Shown: positions 1-10,470 of the stretch, piece by piece
How the letters are laid out: every line of letters begins with the position of its first letter
Numbering within the stretch: position 1 is the stretch's first letter
Origin: Magnaporthiopsis rhizophila
Lineage: Eukaryota > Ascomycota > Sordariomycetes > Magnaporthales > Magnaporthaceae
Reading direction: 5' to 3'
DNA length: 64,000 bases
Assembly (NCBI GenBank): GCA_003049465.1
Contig: PYSS01000079.1
Coordinates: 62,848 to 126,847 of the forward strand
The notes under the pieces: generated by a model
The model's input: the letters and a program-made list of their open reading frames with translations, nothing else
Database searches by the model: none
What the model was told of the DNA's origin: nothing
Made by a program: the position numbers and the translations under genes

Positions 1-2688
1 GCCAAGACGGTGTCGGCCCTGATAGCTATGGACCTCGAGCTCGAGCTGGAGCCCACCACCAGCCGCGGGATCGCTGCGCTTGCCGCCGGAGACGGGCCAA
101 AAGACACCGAGACGACGACGACGGTGCACGTTCGAGGCCATGTCTCTCGGCCCGCCCGCGGAGAGGGAAGGCAGACGCCGGATCGTCAGATGTTCTATGT
201 CAACGGCCGGCCCTGCGCGCTGCCCCAGTTCGCAAAGGTGTTCAACGAGGTCTACAAGGCATACAACTCGACGCAATCGCCCTTCATATTTGCCGATATC
301 CAGCTCGATACGCACTTGTATGACGTCAACGTCAGCCCAGATAAGCGGACCATCCTCCTCCACGATCAGGGCCGCATGCTGGACAACATGAGGGAGTCGC
401 TCATCGAGCTTTTCGAGAAGCAGGACGTTACCATCCCCGTTTCGCAGCTGCAGGCCCAGAAACTGACGACACCCTTCAAGACGCCCCTGGTTAGCCGCCA
501 GAGCAACACCCCCGTGACGGCTAATGCACCGCAGTCCGCAAGGACTACCAACACCAAGGACCGGGACACCCCGTCGCGACCCCAGGCACATACACCTGCG
601 TCGAGGCCTCCAGAAAAGGATGGCAACGAGAGCGAGGAGGAACAGTCAGACTCTGCTCGTAATCCTAACGCTACGACAAAGAACATCAGCCTCACTGGCC
701 GGTGGGCTGAGAGGGGATCCGCCTCCCGCTCCGAGCCGCCAGCCCTTGCGCGCCCCCGGCCGTCGGACTCCCGGCCTGAGCCGCCAAAGGAGAACAACGC
801 GGACGATGTTTCCCGACGGGTGGAGCTGATGGCTTCACGTCTCAGGGGCGAGTATAGCTATATCGACGAGCCGAATCATTCGCCGACGCCGGCTGCTCAG
901 CGGAAAGACGAAAGTTCGAAGACGGTAAAAGATGGTCCTGAGCTCGGGAAGACCAACGAGGACCAGGGTGAAAGCGCAGAGAGCAATGCGGACGCCTCTG
1001 ACGAGAGGCTGATTCCCTCAATCGCACCACCCAAGAGCCAAGTCCAGAGATACGGCCCCGCTGAGTCACTGCCTCGCTCCTTTAAAAGGCTATCCCCCGA
1101 GGTTGCTACCATCACCATCGGGGATCATGCCGTGACCAGTGTGATTGGATCGCCCCCAAAACGTCAGAAGACCGGCCACAAGCCGCCCTCAAGTAACTCA
1201 ACAAAGCCACGGTCCAAGGCCCCTGTGCCTTCCTTCAACGGACGCCTCACGCAGATGTTTGCGGCCGCTTCGTCGAGAGCGGCGAGATCTTCAGGGGTTT
1301 CCCTGACTGCCGGGTTTAGGAACGCTACTGAGGAAATCGAGGACAACTCTGCCTCCGAGTCGTCCGATGACGCTGATGGGAATGAAGAGTGTCGTACGGA
1401 CGAGGAGGGGCAGGAGGAGGGGGAGGAGGAGGAGGAGGAGGAGGAGGCGCGTCAGAATGAGGGTCACGAGTCTGCCGATAAGGTCGAAAGGCCTGGCCCT
1501 AACCTGGAGAAGGGTCGACCAGAAGATCAAGTTGTCGACACGCAGGGCGCAGATGATCAAGGAGAAGCGCCTGAAAGCCCTGGCCTCTTTGTTGATTCCG
1601 ATGGCGACGGAGACGATGAATACGTGGACGAGAAGGAGAAGAAAAAGAGAGAAGAAGAAAAGATACGGGAAATGATCAAGGAAGCGGAGAAGGCAGCTGA
1701 GGAGCCGACCGAGGAGATGCAGAAGAGGTCGAAGGTATTCCTGAAGGGTAGCTCCCGGCGGAAAGACTCGACGCTCGAGCTGGTCCAGCGATTAAAACTG
1801 GACGAGCAGTCGATCCGGCGGCAGATGGTGTCGTGGCGTGACTCACTGGAGGCAGCGACCACGGACCGGAGCATGCAAAGAAGCGACAATGAGGGTGACA
1901 ACGGGGGTGGTGTCGAGAGCATAGAGGCTGAATCCGCCGAGGCGAAGCTGTCCTTGACAATCACCAAGGACGACTTTGCCAAGATGCGCATCGTCGGGCA
2001 GTTCAACCTCGGCTTCATACTGGCGGTTCGAGAGGCCGCAGAAAAGGAGACAGCCGCCGGATCAGACGAGGGCAGGGTGGCCGACGATGAGCTCTTCATC
2101 ATCGACCAGCACGCCTCGGACGAGAAGTACAACTTTGAGCGCCTGCAAGCCAACACGGTGGTGCAGTCGCAGCGCCTGGTGCGGCCCAAGCAGCTGGAGC
2201 TGACGGCGCTCGAGGAGGAGATCATGATCGAGAACAAGGCCGCGCTCGAGGCCAACGGCTTCGTCGTCGAGGCTGACCAGTCGGGCGGGTCGCCGGTCGG
2301 GTCGCGGTGCCGGCTGCTTAGCCTGCCGCTGAGCCGCGAGACGACCTTTTCGCTCGCCGACCTCGAGGAGCTCGTCAGCCTGCTGGCCGACAACCCGACC
2401 TCGGGCGCCACGACGGTGCCGCGCCCGTCTCGTGTGCGCAGCATGTTCGCCATGCGCGCCTGCCGCAGCAGCGTCATGGTCGGCCGCGCCCTCTCGCGGG
2501 CGCAGATGGAAAAAGTCATTCGCCACATGGGAGAGATGGAGAAGCCGTGGAACTGCCCGCATGGGCGCCCGACCATGCGTCATCTGTGCGGCCTCGGTGC
2601 CGCCTGGGACAAGAGGGCGTGGTGCGAGGGCGACGACTTTGATGGCGAGCCAATACCGGTGGACTGGTCTGTGTATGACGAGACGTAG
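1..2688 (+). CDS. PMS1: DNA mismatch repair endonuclease PMS1 (MutL family), 5'-truncated by the window edge
   Basis: The reading frame is open from base 1, so the start and most of the N-terminal GHKL ATPase lie upstream; 895 codons are visible. The first part carries the end of the MutL transducer domain (MFYVNGRPCALPQF, then VNVSPDKR). A long acidic, Ser/Pro-rich linker follows, with a Glu run encoded near 1420-1446. The C-terminal dimerisation/endonuclease domain is intact: GQFNLGFI, then the metal-binding DQHA(x)2E(x)4E motif starting at visible residue 702, an ACR motif, and CPHGRPT at about 852. In this family PMS1 pairs with MLH1 to form MutL-alpha, which nicks the daughter strand during nuclear mismatch repair. 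Retention of all these motifs argues for a functional endonuclease. The stop is at 2686-2688. I see no intron in the visible part. Confidence 0.95.
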   Translation, partial: AKTVSALIAMDLELELEPTTSRGIAALAAGDGPKDTETTTTVHVRGHVSRPARGEGRQTPDRQMFYVNGRPCALPQFAKVFNEVYKAYNSTQSPFIFADIQLDTHLYDVNVSPDKRTILLHDQGRMLDNMRESLIELFEKQDVTIPVSQLQAQKLTTPFKTPLVSRQSNTPVTANAPQSARTTNTKDRDTPSRPQAHTPASRPPEKDGNESEEEQSDSARNPNATTKNISLTGRWAERGSASRSEPPALARPRPSDSRPEPPKENNADDVSRRVELMASRLRGEYSYIDEPNHSPTPAAQRKDESSKTVKDGPELGKTNEDQGESAESNADASDERLIPSIAPPKSQVQRYGPAESLPRSFKRLSPEVATITIGDHAVTSVIGSPPKRQKTGHKPPSSNSTKPRSKAPVPSFNGRLTQMFAAASSRAARSSGVSLTAGFRNATEEIEDNSASESSDDADGNEECRTDEEGQEEGEEEEEEEEARQNEGHESADKVERPGPNLEKGRPEDQVVDTQGADDQGEAPESPGLFVDSDGDGDDEYVDEKEKKKREEEKIREMIKEAEKAAEEPTEEMQKRSKVFLKGSSRRKDSTLELVQRLKLDEQSIRRQMVSWRDSLEAATTDRSMQRSDNEGDNGGGVESIEAESAEAKLSLTITKDDFAKMRIVGQFNLGFILAVREAAEKETAAGSDEGRVADDELFIIDQHASDEKYNFERLQANTVVQSQRLVRPKQLELTALEEEIMIENKAALEANGFVVEADQSGGSPVGSRCRLLSLPLSRETTFSLADLEELVSLLADNPTSGATTVPRPSRVRSMFAMRACRSSVMVGRALSRAQMEKVIRHMGEMEKPWNCPHGRPTMRHLCGLGAAWDKRAWCEGDDFDGEPIPVDWSVYDET

Positions 2689-3317
2689 AGCCGTCAAGAC
2701 TTGAACTATGTAGAGTTGAGACGAGAGATAATGTGTTCAGATCTAAGACTAGACGAGGAAAATATAGATACCCCCACATGTAAGTCGCTGGATTGTTTTG
2801 CTACGTGATATGAACGGGGCGTTATATATGATATCAAGAGACGTTCATACATGACTTGAAAAGTCCCTTGTATTCCCTAGTACCTAAGTTGGATCTACTC
2901 TTACAAAATGCGTGCTTGGACGCTCGGAGGTTGCAGATTTAAAGAAAAAGAAAAAAAAAAGGCCCGTTAAACATCAATACATGGGTAAAATCCGTCCCTG
3001 GGGCATCTCTCCAAATACAAAACATGGACCAACAAACAAATCATGACCAAAACACCCCTTACCCGACTACGCCGTCGAGCTGGCCGTTTGCGAGTCAGTT
3101 CCGCATAATGAGGCTCATGGCTGACTGGCTTCACGCCACGGCCTTCCCCGACTCTTGTCCAAGCCGTGGCGAATCCCCCTATTATCAAACACCCGCGTTT
3201 GACGCCGACTCTAGACCAAACAACAAGTAGGAGGAAAAAAAAAAAAAAAAACAATCCGAAAAAAAAAAGACATCTTGAAGCCTTTCGGCAACAACTAAAC
3301 AAGCAACAACTTCACGT
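2689..3317. other. Convergent intergenic region (3' ends of PMS1 and the membrane-protein gene)
   Basis: This 0.6-kb stretch lies between two convergent genes and holds their 3' untranslated sequence. It contains A-rich runs near 2941-2960 and 3236-3270. No credible coding sequence is visible. Confidence 0.6.
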
Positions 3318-5475
3318 TCAATCCCGCAGCGCATACCTCGACCTCCCCTCCTCGACAACCTTGCCGCTGACATGTCTCCTGCTAGCAAACCTGCCAGACG
3401 ACGCGGCGCCGAGGTCGTAAAAGTCTGTGCCCGACGAGATCTGGCGCGGCGTCGTGGTGGTGGTGGTCGTCGTAGCAGTCTTGGGCGACGTCGGCCCGGG
3501 GCTGGCGACCCTGCCGACGTCGGCCGTGGCCACCATGACGGGCGGCGTGGCGGGCCTCAGCTCGCCGTAGGGCTTGGAGTAGCTGAAGGCCGTCTCGGCC
3601 TGGATGGAGCTGTCGCGCTGGCGCGGCAGCAGCCGGCCCGCGGCGGCCCAGGCGGTGCTGCGCTTGCTGATGCTGCGTCCGGGGGAGCCCTTCTTGCCGC
3701 GCACCTGGTCGTGGTCGCCTGTCGGTGGCGGTGGGGATCTCGACATGTTGAGGTCCGCAATGTCCTGGCTGCTGTTGAGACGCAGATCGGACGCGGTCGG
3801 GTGCGAGCGGAGCGGGTGCTGGTGGCGCGGGGGCGCGGGGCCACTGCTGCTGCTGCCCAGGTCCTTCTCGTTCTCGTCGTCGTCCTCGGGCGCCATCGGG
3901 GACGGGGTGGCGCGGGACCGCGGGCGGCGGCGCGAGGCGTCGTCGTAGAGCCCGCCACCGGAGCCGGTGCCGTAGTTGGCCTCGTCCTCCGAGTCGTCGT
4001 CGTCGGAGACGCCGTCGTCGCGGCCGAGGTCGCGACGCTGGCTGACGGCCGCGTAGGGGCGGTTGACGCTGCCGTTGGCTGCGGCACGGACGAGGTTGTT
4101 GACGGCTTGGTTGCGCTGCTGGGTGCGGTTGATGAGCGAGTCCGACGTGTACCAGGCTTCCGTGAACTTGGCCGTGCGGGGCTGCTGCTTGCCGGCGGCC
4201 GCGGACTCGTCCAGGGGTACCTCGGAGTAGGCGCCGCGAGCCTGCTGGTCCTCTTTCTTGGAAGGCGTCGAGGTCGGAGACTGTGACTGCAGTGCCGGCT
4301 GGTACGACATGCTCTGGTGGTAGCTGTGGCGGTTGGCGGTGACGGGGCGCGAGGAAGACGGCGACTGAGAGCTGCCCGCCATAATGTTGCGCAGCTGAGC
4401 CGAGTTGGCCGAGTTGCGAGGCGAGTTGCCCGGCGTGATCTGGTACTGACGGCTCGGAAGGTTGACGCGCGAGTCCCTAGGTGACTGCTGCTGGCTGACG
4501 TCGCTGCCACGGCGCGTGTGCGAGAAGGGGATAGAGGTCGGACGAGCCAGGTCCTCGTAAGCCGGCAAGCCCCCCGACCTGCGGTTCGAGTCGGCGAGCG
4601 ACGAAGCGGACGCGGTGGTGGCGAGGGACGACTTGTTGCGCTTGTGCTGATTCCGGCGGCGGCCGGCAGAGACGCGCGACGTCAGGTGCGGCTCCAGCGG
4701 GTTCATGTCCGGTGGCATGAGGCTGATCTGCCGGAACTTGATGCCCAGCCAGGCCGAGATGGCGAGCGAGACCAGGTGAAGACCAGCCGCTCCAACCAGA
4801 GTCCAGTAAAGCGCGGGGACAAAGTACTTCATCAGCTCCTGGCTGGCCGCGAGCGTCGTCCAGGAATCCCTGCCTGAGTTGACCGACATAACGCCGTAGG
4901 TGTAGATGGGAATGATGCAGATGTCGGACAGCGAGGCGAACAGCATGTAGGACGCGGACGAGGCCGGCGTGCGCCCGCCGGCAGGCCGCTGCAGGTGGTA
5001 GATTCCATAGGAGCAGTGCACGACAACAACGCCGGCGGTGATGCGCATAACCCAAGCCGTCAGGATATCGACGTTGGTGATAAGGATCATCAGCGCCAGG
5101 ATGCCCAGCGCGGCAACGAGCTCGACTGCGCGGAGGCCGAGCTGGAACACCCTCATGCGCTTGATCCAGCTCTTGGTCCGGGGCCCCAGCTGTCTGAACC
5201 TTCTCCGTGGGTTGGGAACCCCATGGGTGCTGCGTGCGAGTAAGACTGTCAGATTTTCTTCTGCGCTGTCCGTCTTTCGTTTCTAGCAGGATCCGCGCTG
5301 CGACTCACTCTGGATGCTGGTTGAAGGTGACCAGCGGCCCGCTGGGCTTTGGCTTTGATGCCTTCACCTCCCAGCTGGCGCGCGTGACGGCCTTGGGATC
5401 GAACGTGGCTGGAGGAAAGCGGGCATCGTTGTACTTCTCCTGGTCGTAGAGGAAAGGCTGCTGGGCGCCCGTCAT
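3318..5475 (-). CDS. Four-transmembrane fungal protein with long Ser/Pro-rich cytoplasmic tail
   Basis: Two exons: 5475-5309 and 5229-3318, with a 79-nt GT..AG intron at 5230-5308. Together they give 692 aa. The start was chosen because the first exon (MTGAQQPFLYDQEKYND...) joins in phase to THGVPNPRRRF and extends the protein 80 residues before the next Met. Four hydrophobic segments are visible at about 91-109, 111-135, 151-172 and 190-218. Two short helix-helix pairs with a conserved-looking loop suggest a MARVEL-like topology, but no family signature was recognised. The remaining ~470 residues are hydrophilic, rich in Ser, Pro, Arg and Asp, with an acidic patch, and are probably disordered. 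The function is unknown. The upstream region is shared with MRP51, which is transcribed divergently. Confidence 0.8.
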
Positions 5476-6576
5476 GCTTGCGACTCTTGGAAACTCCTCG
5501 GCCGCGCGGCGGGGGAGCTTTCTGCTGGCTGCTGGAATGGATCGAAAAAGAGAGGAACTGGAGACGGGTGGAATGTGGAATGACTCTTGTTCCAGAGGAT
5601 GGCTGTCTCAACCGATTTGTCTGGACGGATATCCCCCGAAGAAATGCGAATTGAGGGGGCCATTACGTCGATTGTTTGGTGCACGCCAGGTTGGCAGAGC
5701 AACCACTGCGGCTGGCCGTTTTTAGTGCGACCAACCCCTGCAAGCGCTGGGTTGCTTCCTTCCTTGTCAGCGCTGTTTCAGCTGCCCTGCTCGTCCCCAA
5801 TAAACTTCTCGGAACTTTTAGCGACTGCACGTCCAGCCTGCATGCTCTACCCTGCTTCCATGTTGGCCGGTTTTAGAAGGGCCAACTTTCGTCTTCGCCG
5901 TTGCTTAGCCGTGTCCATTTAACATCTCCACCTGCCGCTGACCAGAGTGGCAGCCCCGTTTGCGAGTCGGAGGCTTGCTGGAAAAGTTCTCAAATGCTCA
6001 AGCACCAGGAAATATAATATACACACAGGGCTCGGTCCATCGTGGCCCACAATCGCTGGCATCAAAGCGGGAGATCTGCGAATTCTATTTATCCTTGGGC
6101 GGATGGATATCTGAGGCGGATGACGAGCCGAAATTGCTGAAGGAAACGCAACTGGGTCTCGTTGTCAGGTTCGCAAAGAAACAACAACAGCGAATGAAGC
6201 TACAAAAGAGTTCGCCTACTGAGATTCAAAGCAACTTCTTGGCACGGGATATGGCTGCATGGGAGAAACCCTGGAATCCCTGTTGCCATTCTTCTTTGCA
6301 CAAGCCGTAAAACCGTCTGGCTGCCGTGGAAGCTTACGTACAGATACCATGGATATTTTGATGGCAGACACATCGTTTTTTGGAGATGAAGTCGCGAGGG
6401 ATCAGCCTGCGCGTAGAGGGTTAGGGGCGTCACACAACGAGCTGGCTGGCTGAGGAGTGCGCACGGACCATGACTGCCGCTGCGGTTTGAGAGCTTCGAA
6501 TTTTGCCGACCTCAGAGCTCCCCGCGGAATATCAAGCGCTGTAGTTCAACGTACTCAGGGTGCCATTGCGAAGACA
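5476..6576. promoter_or_regulatory. Divergent intergenic region between the membrane-protein gene and MRP51
   Basis: About 1.1 kb separates two divergent starts, so both promoters and 5' leaders must lie here. No coding sequence is convincing, and I do not recognise a specific binding site. Confidence 0.55.
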
Positions 6577-8019
6577 ATGGCATCAATAAAGCCAATATCC
6601 CCCGGAGGGGCTCTCCTCCGGTCATCACGCATGTTCTCTCTGCCTGCCCCATTGAAGCCGCCGAAAAACAATGTCATCACTTCGAGCCAGAATTTGTCCC
6701 TCTCGGCGACCACGCCGTATCCGACCCTGCAGACCGTCACCACGCCTTCCACATCGCGCTCCCGTGGCGACTGGGGATTCAAGCGGCCGCTGCCTCTGAG
6801 GTCGACCACCAAATCCTCTACCCCTCTCATCCGGGTAAGGCAGGTCGACACGAGCGAGCAGGTCACCGACTTCGCCTCGGCCGCGGATCATACCCTGTCC
6901 CTCCAGAAGTTCCAGGAGATGAACATCCCCGTCCTTATTCCAAAGCCCTCGCGCAAGGGCGCGGTTGCCACACCCTTGGAGCTAGCCGGCACGTCGGTAT
7001 TTGAGGAGGAGTTTGACAGCACCGTCATGGATCCAACCAGGGCCCGCCTCTTCCGCAACAAGCGCTGGAGGTTCTCGGGCCCATGGCTGGCCGGCATGGC
7101 GGAGGGCGAGTTTGAGAAGTACATCAAGCAAAAGGTTGCGCCGCGCCGGTCCGAGTTTCGCTTATGGCTGAGGAAGGAGATGGCGGCCGAGAAAAACAAG
7201 AGGGCCGCTGCCGAGGCGATCGATTCGGGCGACGTGGGCGCGCGTGTTCCACAAGTCACGGCCGAGGACATCTCCAGCGCCGAGGTCACCGAGGAGCTGC
7301 GGAGGCTGCGCGACGACAGGCCCAAGCTGTACAAGGCCGTCGGCGAGTTCTTGGACCTCGCTCCGATCCAGGAGAAGATGACATTCATACCGGAACTCCA
7401 CTCGAACAGGGTGATCAAGGCCGAGGCCCCGGGCAACCCCTATGCCGAGCAAGGACCCCCGGTCACGCACCCGTCCGCCGGCATCTCATACATCCGAACA
7501 AACGCATTCATTGAGAACCACCCGCTCTACGGCCCGCAGGCGAATCATCGGCACGTCAGGGCGCGTATGCTAAATGTTGCCAACAGCGCTCTCAGTGGCC
7601 CCTCTGCCGGGAAGATTGGCATGGGCGGCTTCGTGGCGGAGAGTCCCGGCGGGCCCTATGAGGCCCCGAACAGAAGAAATAGACAGCCCAGGTTCGACCA
7701 CACCATCAAGGGCGGCCGCAAGGTGTACGTGGAGCCACACTCGGCCGTTGTCGACGCCAAGGGCAACGTCAAAATCACCGCCACCCCGACGGTCGCCATG
7801 GCCGCCTTTGTCGCCCAGGAGCTGGATGGCGAGGATGTGACGGGCCCGATACCGGAGGACCAAGTAGCGCGGCGCTGGCACACATCCTCACCGTTTAACG
7901 TGAAAACACAGCCGGGCCTGCAGACCCCTGGAAGTGCTCAAAGCTACGGCCTCCGCCCGGGCGCTGACTTTGCCGAATTTAAACCTTCCGCCGAAGGAGA
8001 GAGATCGCGCCGGTTTTAA
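6577..8019 (+). CDS. MRP51: Mitochondrial small-subunit ribosomal protein MRP51 (bS1m type)
   Basis: A single exon encodes 480 aa from the ATG at 6577. The frame is open 40 codons further upstream, but this Met begins a plausible mitochondrial presequence rich in Ser, Arg and Lys and poor in acidic residues. The motif SRGDWGFKRPLP at about residues 62-73 is the hallmark I recognise for fungal MRP51. The rest is hydrophilic with the family's typical Pro/Gly-rich C-terminal half. In yeast, MRP51 sits in the mitoribosomal small subunit and helps select the 5' leaders of mitochondrial mRNAs. The length exceeds that of the yeast protein, which is usual for filamentous fungi. RPS17 follows on the same strand 411 bp downstream. 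Confidence 0.85.
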   Translation: MASIKPISPGGALLRSSRMFSLPAPLKPPKNNVITSSQNLSLSATTPYPTLQTVTTPSTSRSRGDWGFKRPLPLRSTTKSSTPLIRVRQVDTSEQVTDFASAADHTLSLQKFQEMNIPVLIPKPSRKGAVATPLELAGTSVFEEEFDSTVMDPTRARLFRNKRWRFSGPWLAGMAEGEFEKYIKQKVAPRRSEFRLWLRKEMAAEKNKRAAAEAIDSGDVGARVPQVTAEDISSAEVTEELRRLRDDRPKLYKAVGEFLDLAPIQEKMTFIPELHSNRVIKAEAPGNPYAEQGPPVTHPSAGISYIRTNAFIENHPLYGPQANHRHVRARMLNVANSALSGPSAGKIGMGGFVAESPGGPYEAPNRRNRQPRFDHTIKGGRKVYVEPHSAVVDAKGNVKITATPTVAMAAFVAQELDGEDVTGPIPEDQVARRWHTSSPFNVKTQPGLQTPGSAQSYGLRPGADFAEFKPSAEGERSRRF

Positions 8020-8262
8020 AGAGGAAGGCTGGTGGATTGTCACGGGTACTGCTGGTAGGGTCGTACGGACCGTGTATTATACCAACTATCCCTCATGCGA
8101 TGAAGGGGGTATGTGGTTTCAGAAATAAATGTCTACATACACGTTTACCAGGCTACATATTTTGTTTGTCGCTATCTAACGTCAGTTGGAGCACACCTAG
8201 TACGCACATTGGATTATGTAAGCACCCCCTAAGGTCCCAAAAGTCCAAAGTGGAGGCCCACG

Positions 8263-8306
8263 CACGTGACGCCACTCCAAGCTTCCCACCCTTGCTTGCC
8301 CTAACC
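8263..8306. promoter_or_regulatory. Candidate RPS17 upstream elements: E-box CACGTGAC and telomere-like CCCTAACC
   Basis: CACGTGAC lies at 8263-8270 and CCCTAACC at 8299-8306, about 130-165 nt before the RPS17 ATG. The first matches a Cbf1-type site and the second a Tbf1/telobox half-site, a combination known from ribosomal protein promoters in some ascomycetes such as Candida. Their use here is inferred from sequence and position only. Confidence 0.35.
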
Positions 8307-8430
8307 GTCAAAGACCACCAATTTCTCGTCGCAGCAGCTTTTTGTCTGCCCCCTCAGCTCAGCCCGGCCGACAACCCGCGATACCTTCACCAACCAATCC
8401 CCTCACCACTACCAGCACAACACCGCCAAG

Positions 8431-9018
8431 ATGGGTCGCGTTCGCACCAAGACCGTCAAGAAGTCCGCCAAGGTCATCATTGAGCGGTACTACCCCAAGC
8501 TCACCCTGGACTTCGAGACCAACAAGCGCATCTGCGATGAGATCGCCATTATTGCATCGAAGCGTCTGCGCAACAAGGTATGCGGGAGACCTTTTGGGCT
8601 GTTGGGCCGGCCACAAGGGAATGGAAGTCTGACCTTGCATAGATTGCCGGCTACACCACCCACCTAATGAAGCGCATTCAGCGTGGCCCCGTCCGCGGCA
8701 TCTCCTTCAAGCTGCAGGAGGAGGAGCGTGAGCGCAAGGATCAATACGTCCCCGAGGTCTCCGCCCTCGACTTCACCCAGAACTCGGAGAACGGCCAGCT
8801 GGACGTCGATGTCGAGACCAAGGACCTGCTCAAGCACCTCGGCGTATGTGCTCCTTCGCTAGTGCTCGGTTGCTAGACTTGCCTGCTAACACTCTTCTCC
8901 CTACCCTCTTTACCAGTTCGACTCGACCATCCCCGTCAACGTCATCCCCGTTACCCAGGCCCAGACCACCGAGCGCGGCGCACGCCGCTTCGGCGACAGG
9001 CCGCCTCGCCGCGACTAA
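8431..9018 (+). CDS. RPS17: 40S ribosomal protein S17 (eS17)
   Basis: Three exons: 8431-8577, 8643-8843 and 8917-9018, giving 149 aa. Introns are 65 and 73 nt, both GT..AG; the second contains GCTAAC, a fungal branch point, near 8884. Both introns fall between codons. The start MGRVRTKTVKK and the blocks IIERYYPKLTLDFETNKR, LRNKIAGYTTHLMKRI and QRGPVRGISFKLQEEERERK are near-universal in eukaryotic eS17. The C-terminus (VNVIPVTQ... RRFGDRPPRRD) is the basic fungal tail. The protein is a cytosolic small-subunit component near the head/beak. High expression is expected, and the start has a good context (GCCAAGATGG). Confidence 0.97.
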
Positions 9019-9528
9019 AAGTCGAAATACGAAACGAAAATTTTGGCGGTTTTTACATCATCACATCATCTCACAACGGTCACACCACGGAATGGCAAAT
9101 GGGTATTTCAGGGGATTGGTTTGCTTTTCGGCGTCTTCATGGGAAGGTAGTGAGAGCATACTAGATTCAAAGACAGGATCTTTTTGCCCACTAAGGTGTC
9201 GCTGGCTCTCCGGGCTTGCCCTTGGGACGATGCTTGATTGCCAATACTTCTTCCTACCCCTTGCACACATGCTTTGGTCTTGGGTGTTGCCATGCTGCTA
9301 ATGTGATGTTGCTGACAGGGTTGAGGTAAGCCAAGCCAGCGTCTTGGGTCACTAACTTGCATTCTTCACGACGATGAGGCAAATTTGACTCGTCGGGCCT
9401 GTGGATGGAGTTTGCGGAGTCGCTGACGGCCCCCGTTCGACGCCATATCGGATACTCTACGACAAACTGCTTCGTATTCAGGGTATCATTGTGTACGCTC
9501 TGCTGCTCACTGCCGCCGGCACATGAAC
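9019..9528. other. Convergent intergenic region between RPS17 and RTR1
   Basis: About 0.5 kb containing the 3' untranslated ends of two convergent genes. Nothing else was recognised. Confidence 0.55.
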
Positions 9529-10470
9529 TCATCGTGGCTTGTGGCCTTCCAGCAGCATATGCACGTCGTCCTCTCCGTCAGAATCCTGTTCCTTGCTAGG
9601 CGGCTTTGGTGTCTTGATGATCTTCTTCTCCCGGATGTCAAAGTCGATCAGGCTCTCCTTGCCCTTCCTGTTTGCATCGCCGCGTTCAAGAGCCAAGGTC
9701 TTGGATTCCTCCGTAGCGGCCTTGCGCTCCTCTTCTATCCTCAGCCGTCCAATATCCTCGGCCAGCTTCTCATCCGCGGGAGGGGCGGTGGTTTCTTCCT
9801 TCTTCTTCTGCTTCCGGCCGTCCTCGCCGTACAGGTCGATGCGCAGCTCGGGCATGCCGATGCGCTCCCAGGCGCCCGTCTCGTGCAGCTGGACCTTGAC
9901 GTAGAGGGCGCGGCGGGCGCAGTCGTCGGAGCACCACTTCTCGAGCTCGGCGGTGCGCACAATGTCAAAGTCGGACCGGCCCTTGTTCACCATCTTCCAC
10001 GTGCCGGCGTTGGGGATCCGCTTGCGCGGGAGCGGGCACAGGGCGTAGCCGCATGAGCCCGCGATATTGCGCTCCTCGATCAGGTCGTCGTAGTCGGTCG
10101 GTTGGAACATGCGGACCAGGCGCTTGAACTCGGCCGCGTCCGAGGCGGCGGGGTTTGATGCGCCAGGCGGAGGCTTGCTGTCGTCGGCCGTCGTCCCATC
10201 GTCGTCGTCGGGTTCTTCTTCTGCTGCTTTGTTGTTGTTGTTGTTGTTGTTGTTGTTGCGGACCAAGGGGAAGTCGAGGAGGCGCACGAGGGAGCGGAAT
10301 ATCTCGTCCTGTATGTCCTTTTGCTGCTGGATGATGGTGGCGTGCTGGACTGCTATCCGCCGCGCCTCCGCTTGCTTGCTATCCTCTTCTGGCTGGGCGG
10401 CGGCGGCGGGCTTTTTGGGCTGCTTGAGAATGCCCTTGAGGGGCTTCTTTGCGGCGGCGGATGACGACAT
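9529..10470 (-). CDS. RTR1: RTR1/RPAP2-type RNA polymerase II CTD phosphatase
   Basis: A single exon encodes 313 aa. The N-terminus is Lys/Ala-rich (MSSSAAAKKPLKGILKQPKK), followed by a helical segment (residues about 35-68) containing QKDIQDEIFRSLVRLLDFP. Residues 72-80 are a run of nine Asn, encoded by an AAC microsatellite. The zinc-binding module follows: C140-x4-C145 in RNIAGSCGYALCP, then C180-x3-C184 in EKWCSDDC, with the conserved segment ARRALYVKVQL next to it. This is the RTR1/RPAP2 signature. In yeast the protein acts on Ser5-phosphorylated RPB1 CTD and shuttles between nucleus and cytoplasm. The C-terminal third is charged and probably disordered. It is divergent from BBC1 with 1.4 kb between the starts. 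Confidence 0.88.
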   Translation of the reverse strand: MSSSAAAKKPLKGILKQPKKPAAAAQPEEDSKQAEARRIAVQHATIIQQQKDIQDEIFRSLVRLLDFPLVRNNNNNNNNNKAAEEEPDDDDGTTADDSKPPPGASNPAASDAAEFKRLVRMFQPTDYDDLIEERNIAGSCGYALCPLPRKRIPNAGTWKMVNKGRSDFDIVRTAELEKWCSDDCARRALYVKVQLHETGAWERIGMPELRIDLYGEDGRKQKKKEETTAPPADEKLAEDIGRLRIEEERKAATEESKTLALERGDANRKGKESLIDFDIREKKIIKTPKPPSKEQDSDGEDDVHMLLEGHKPR

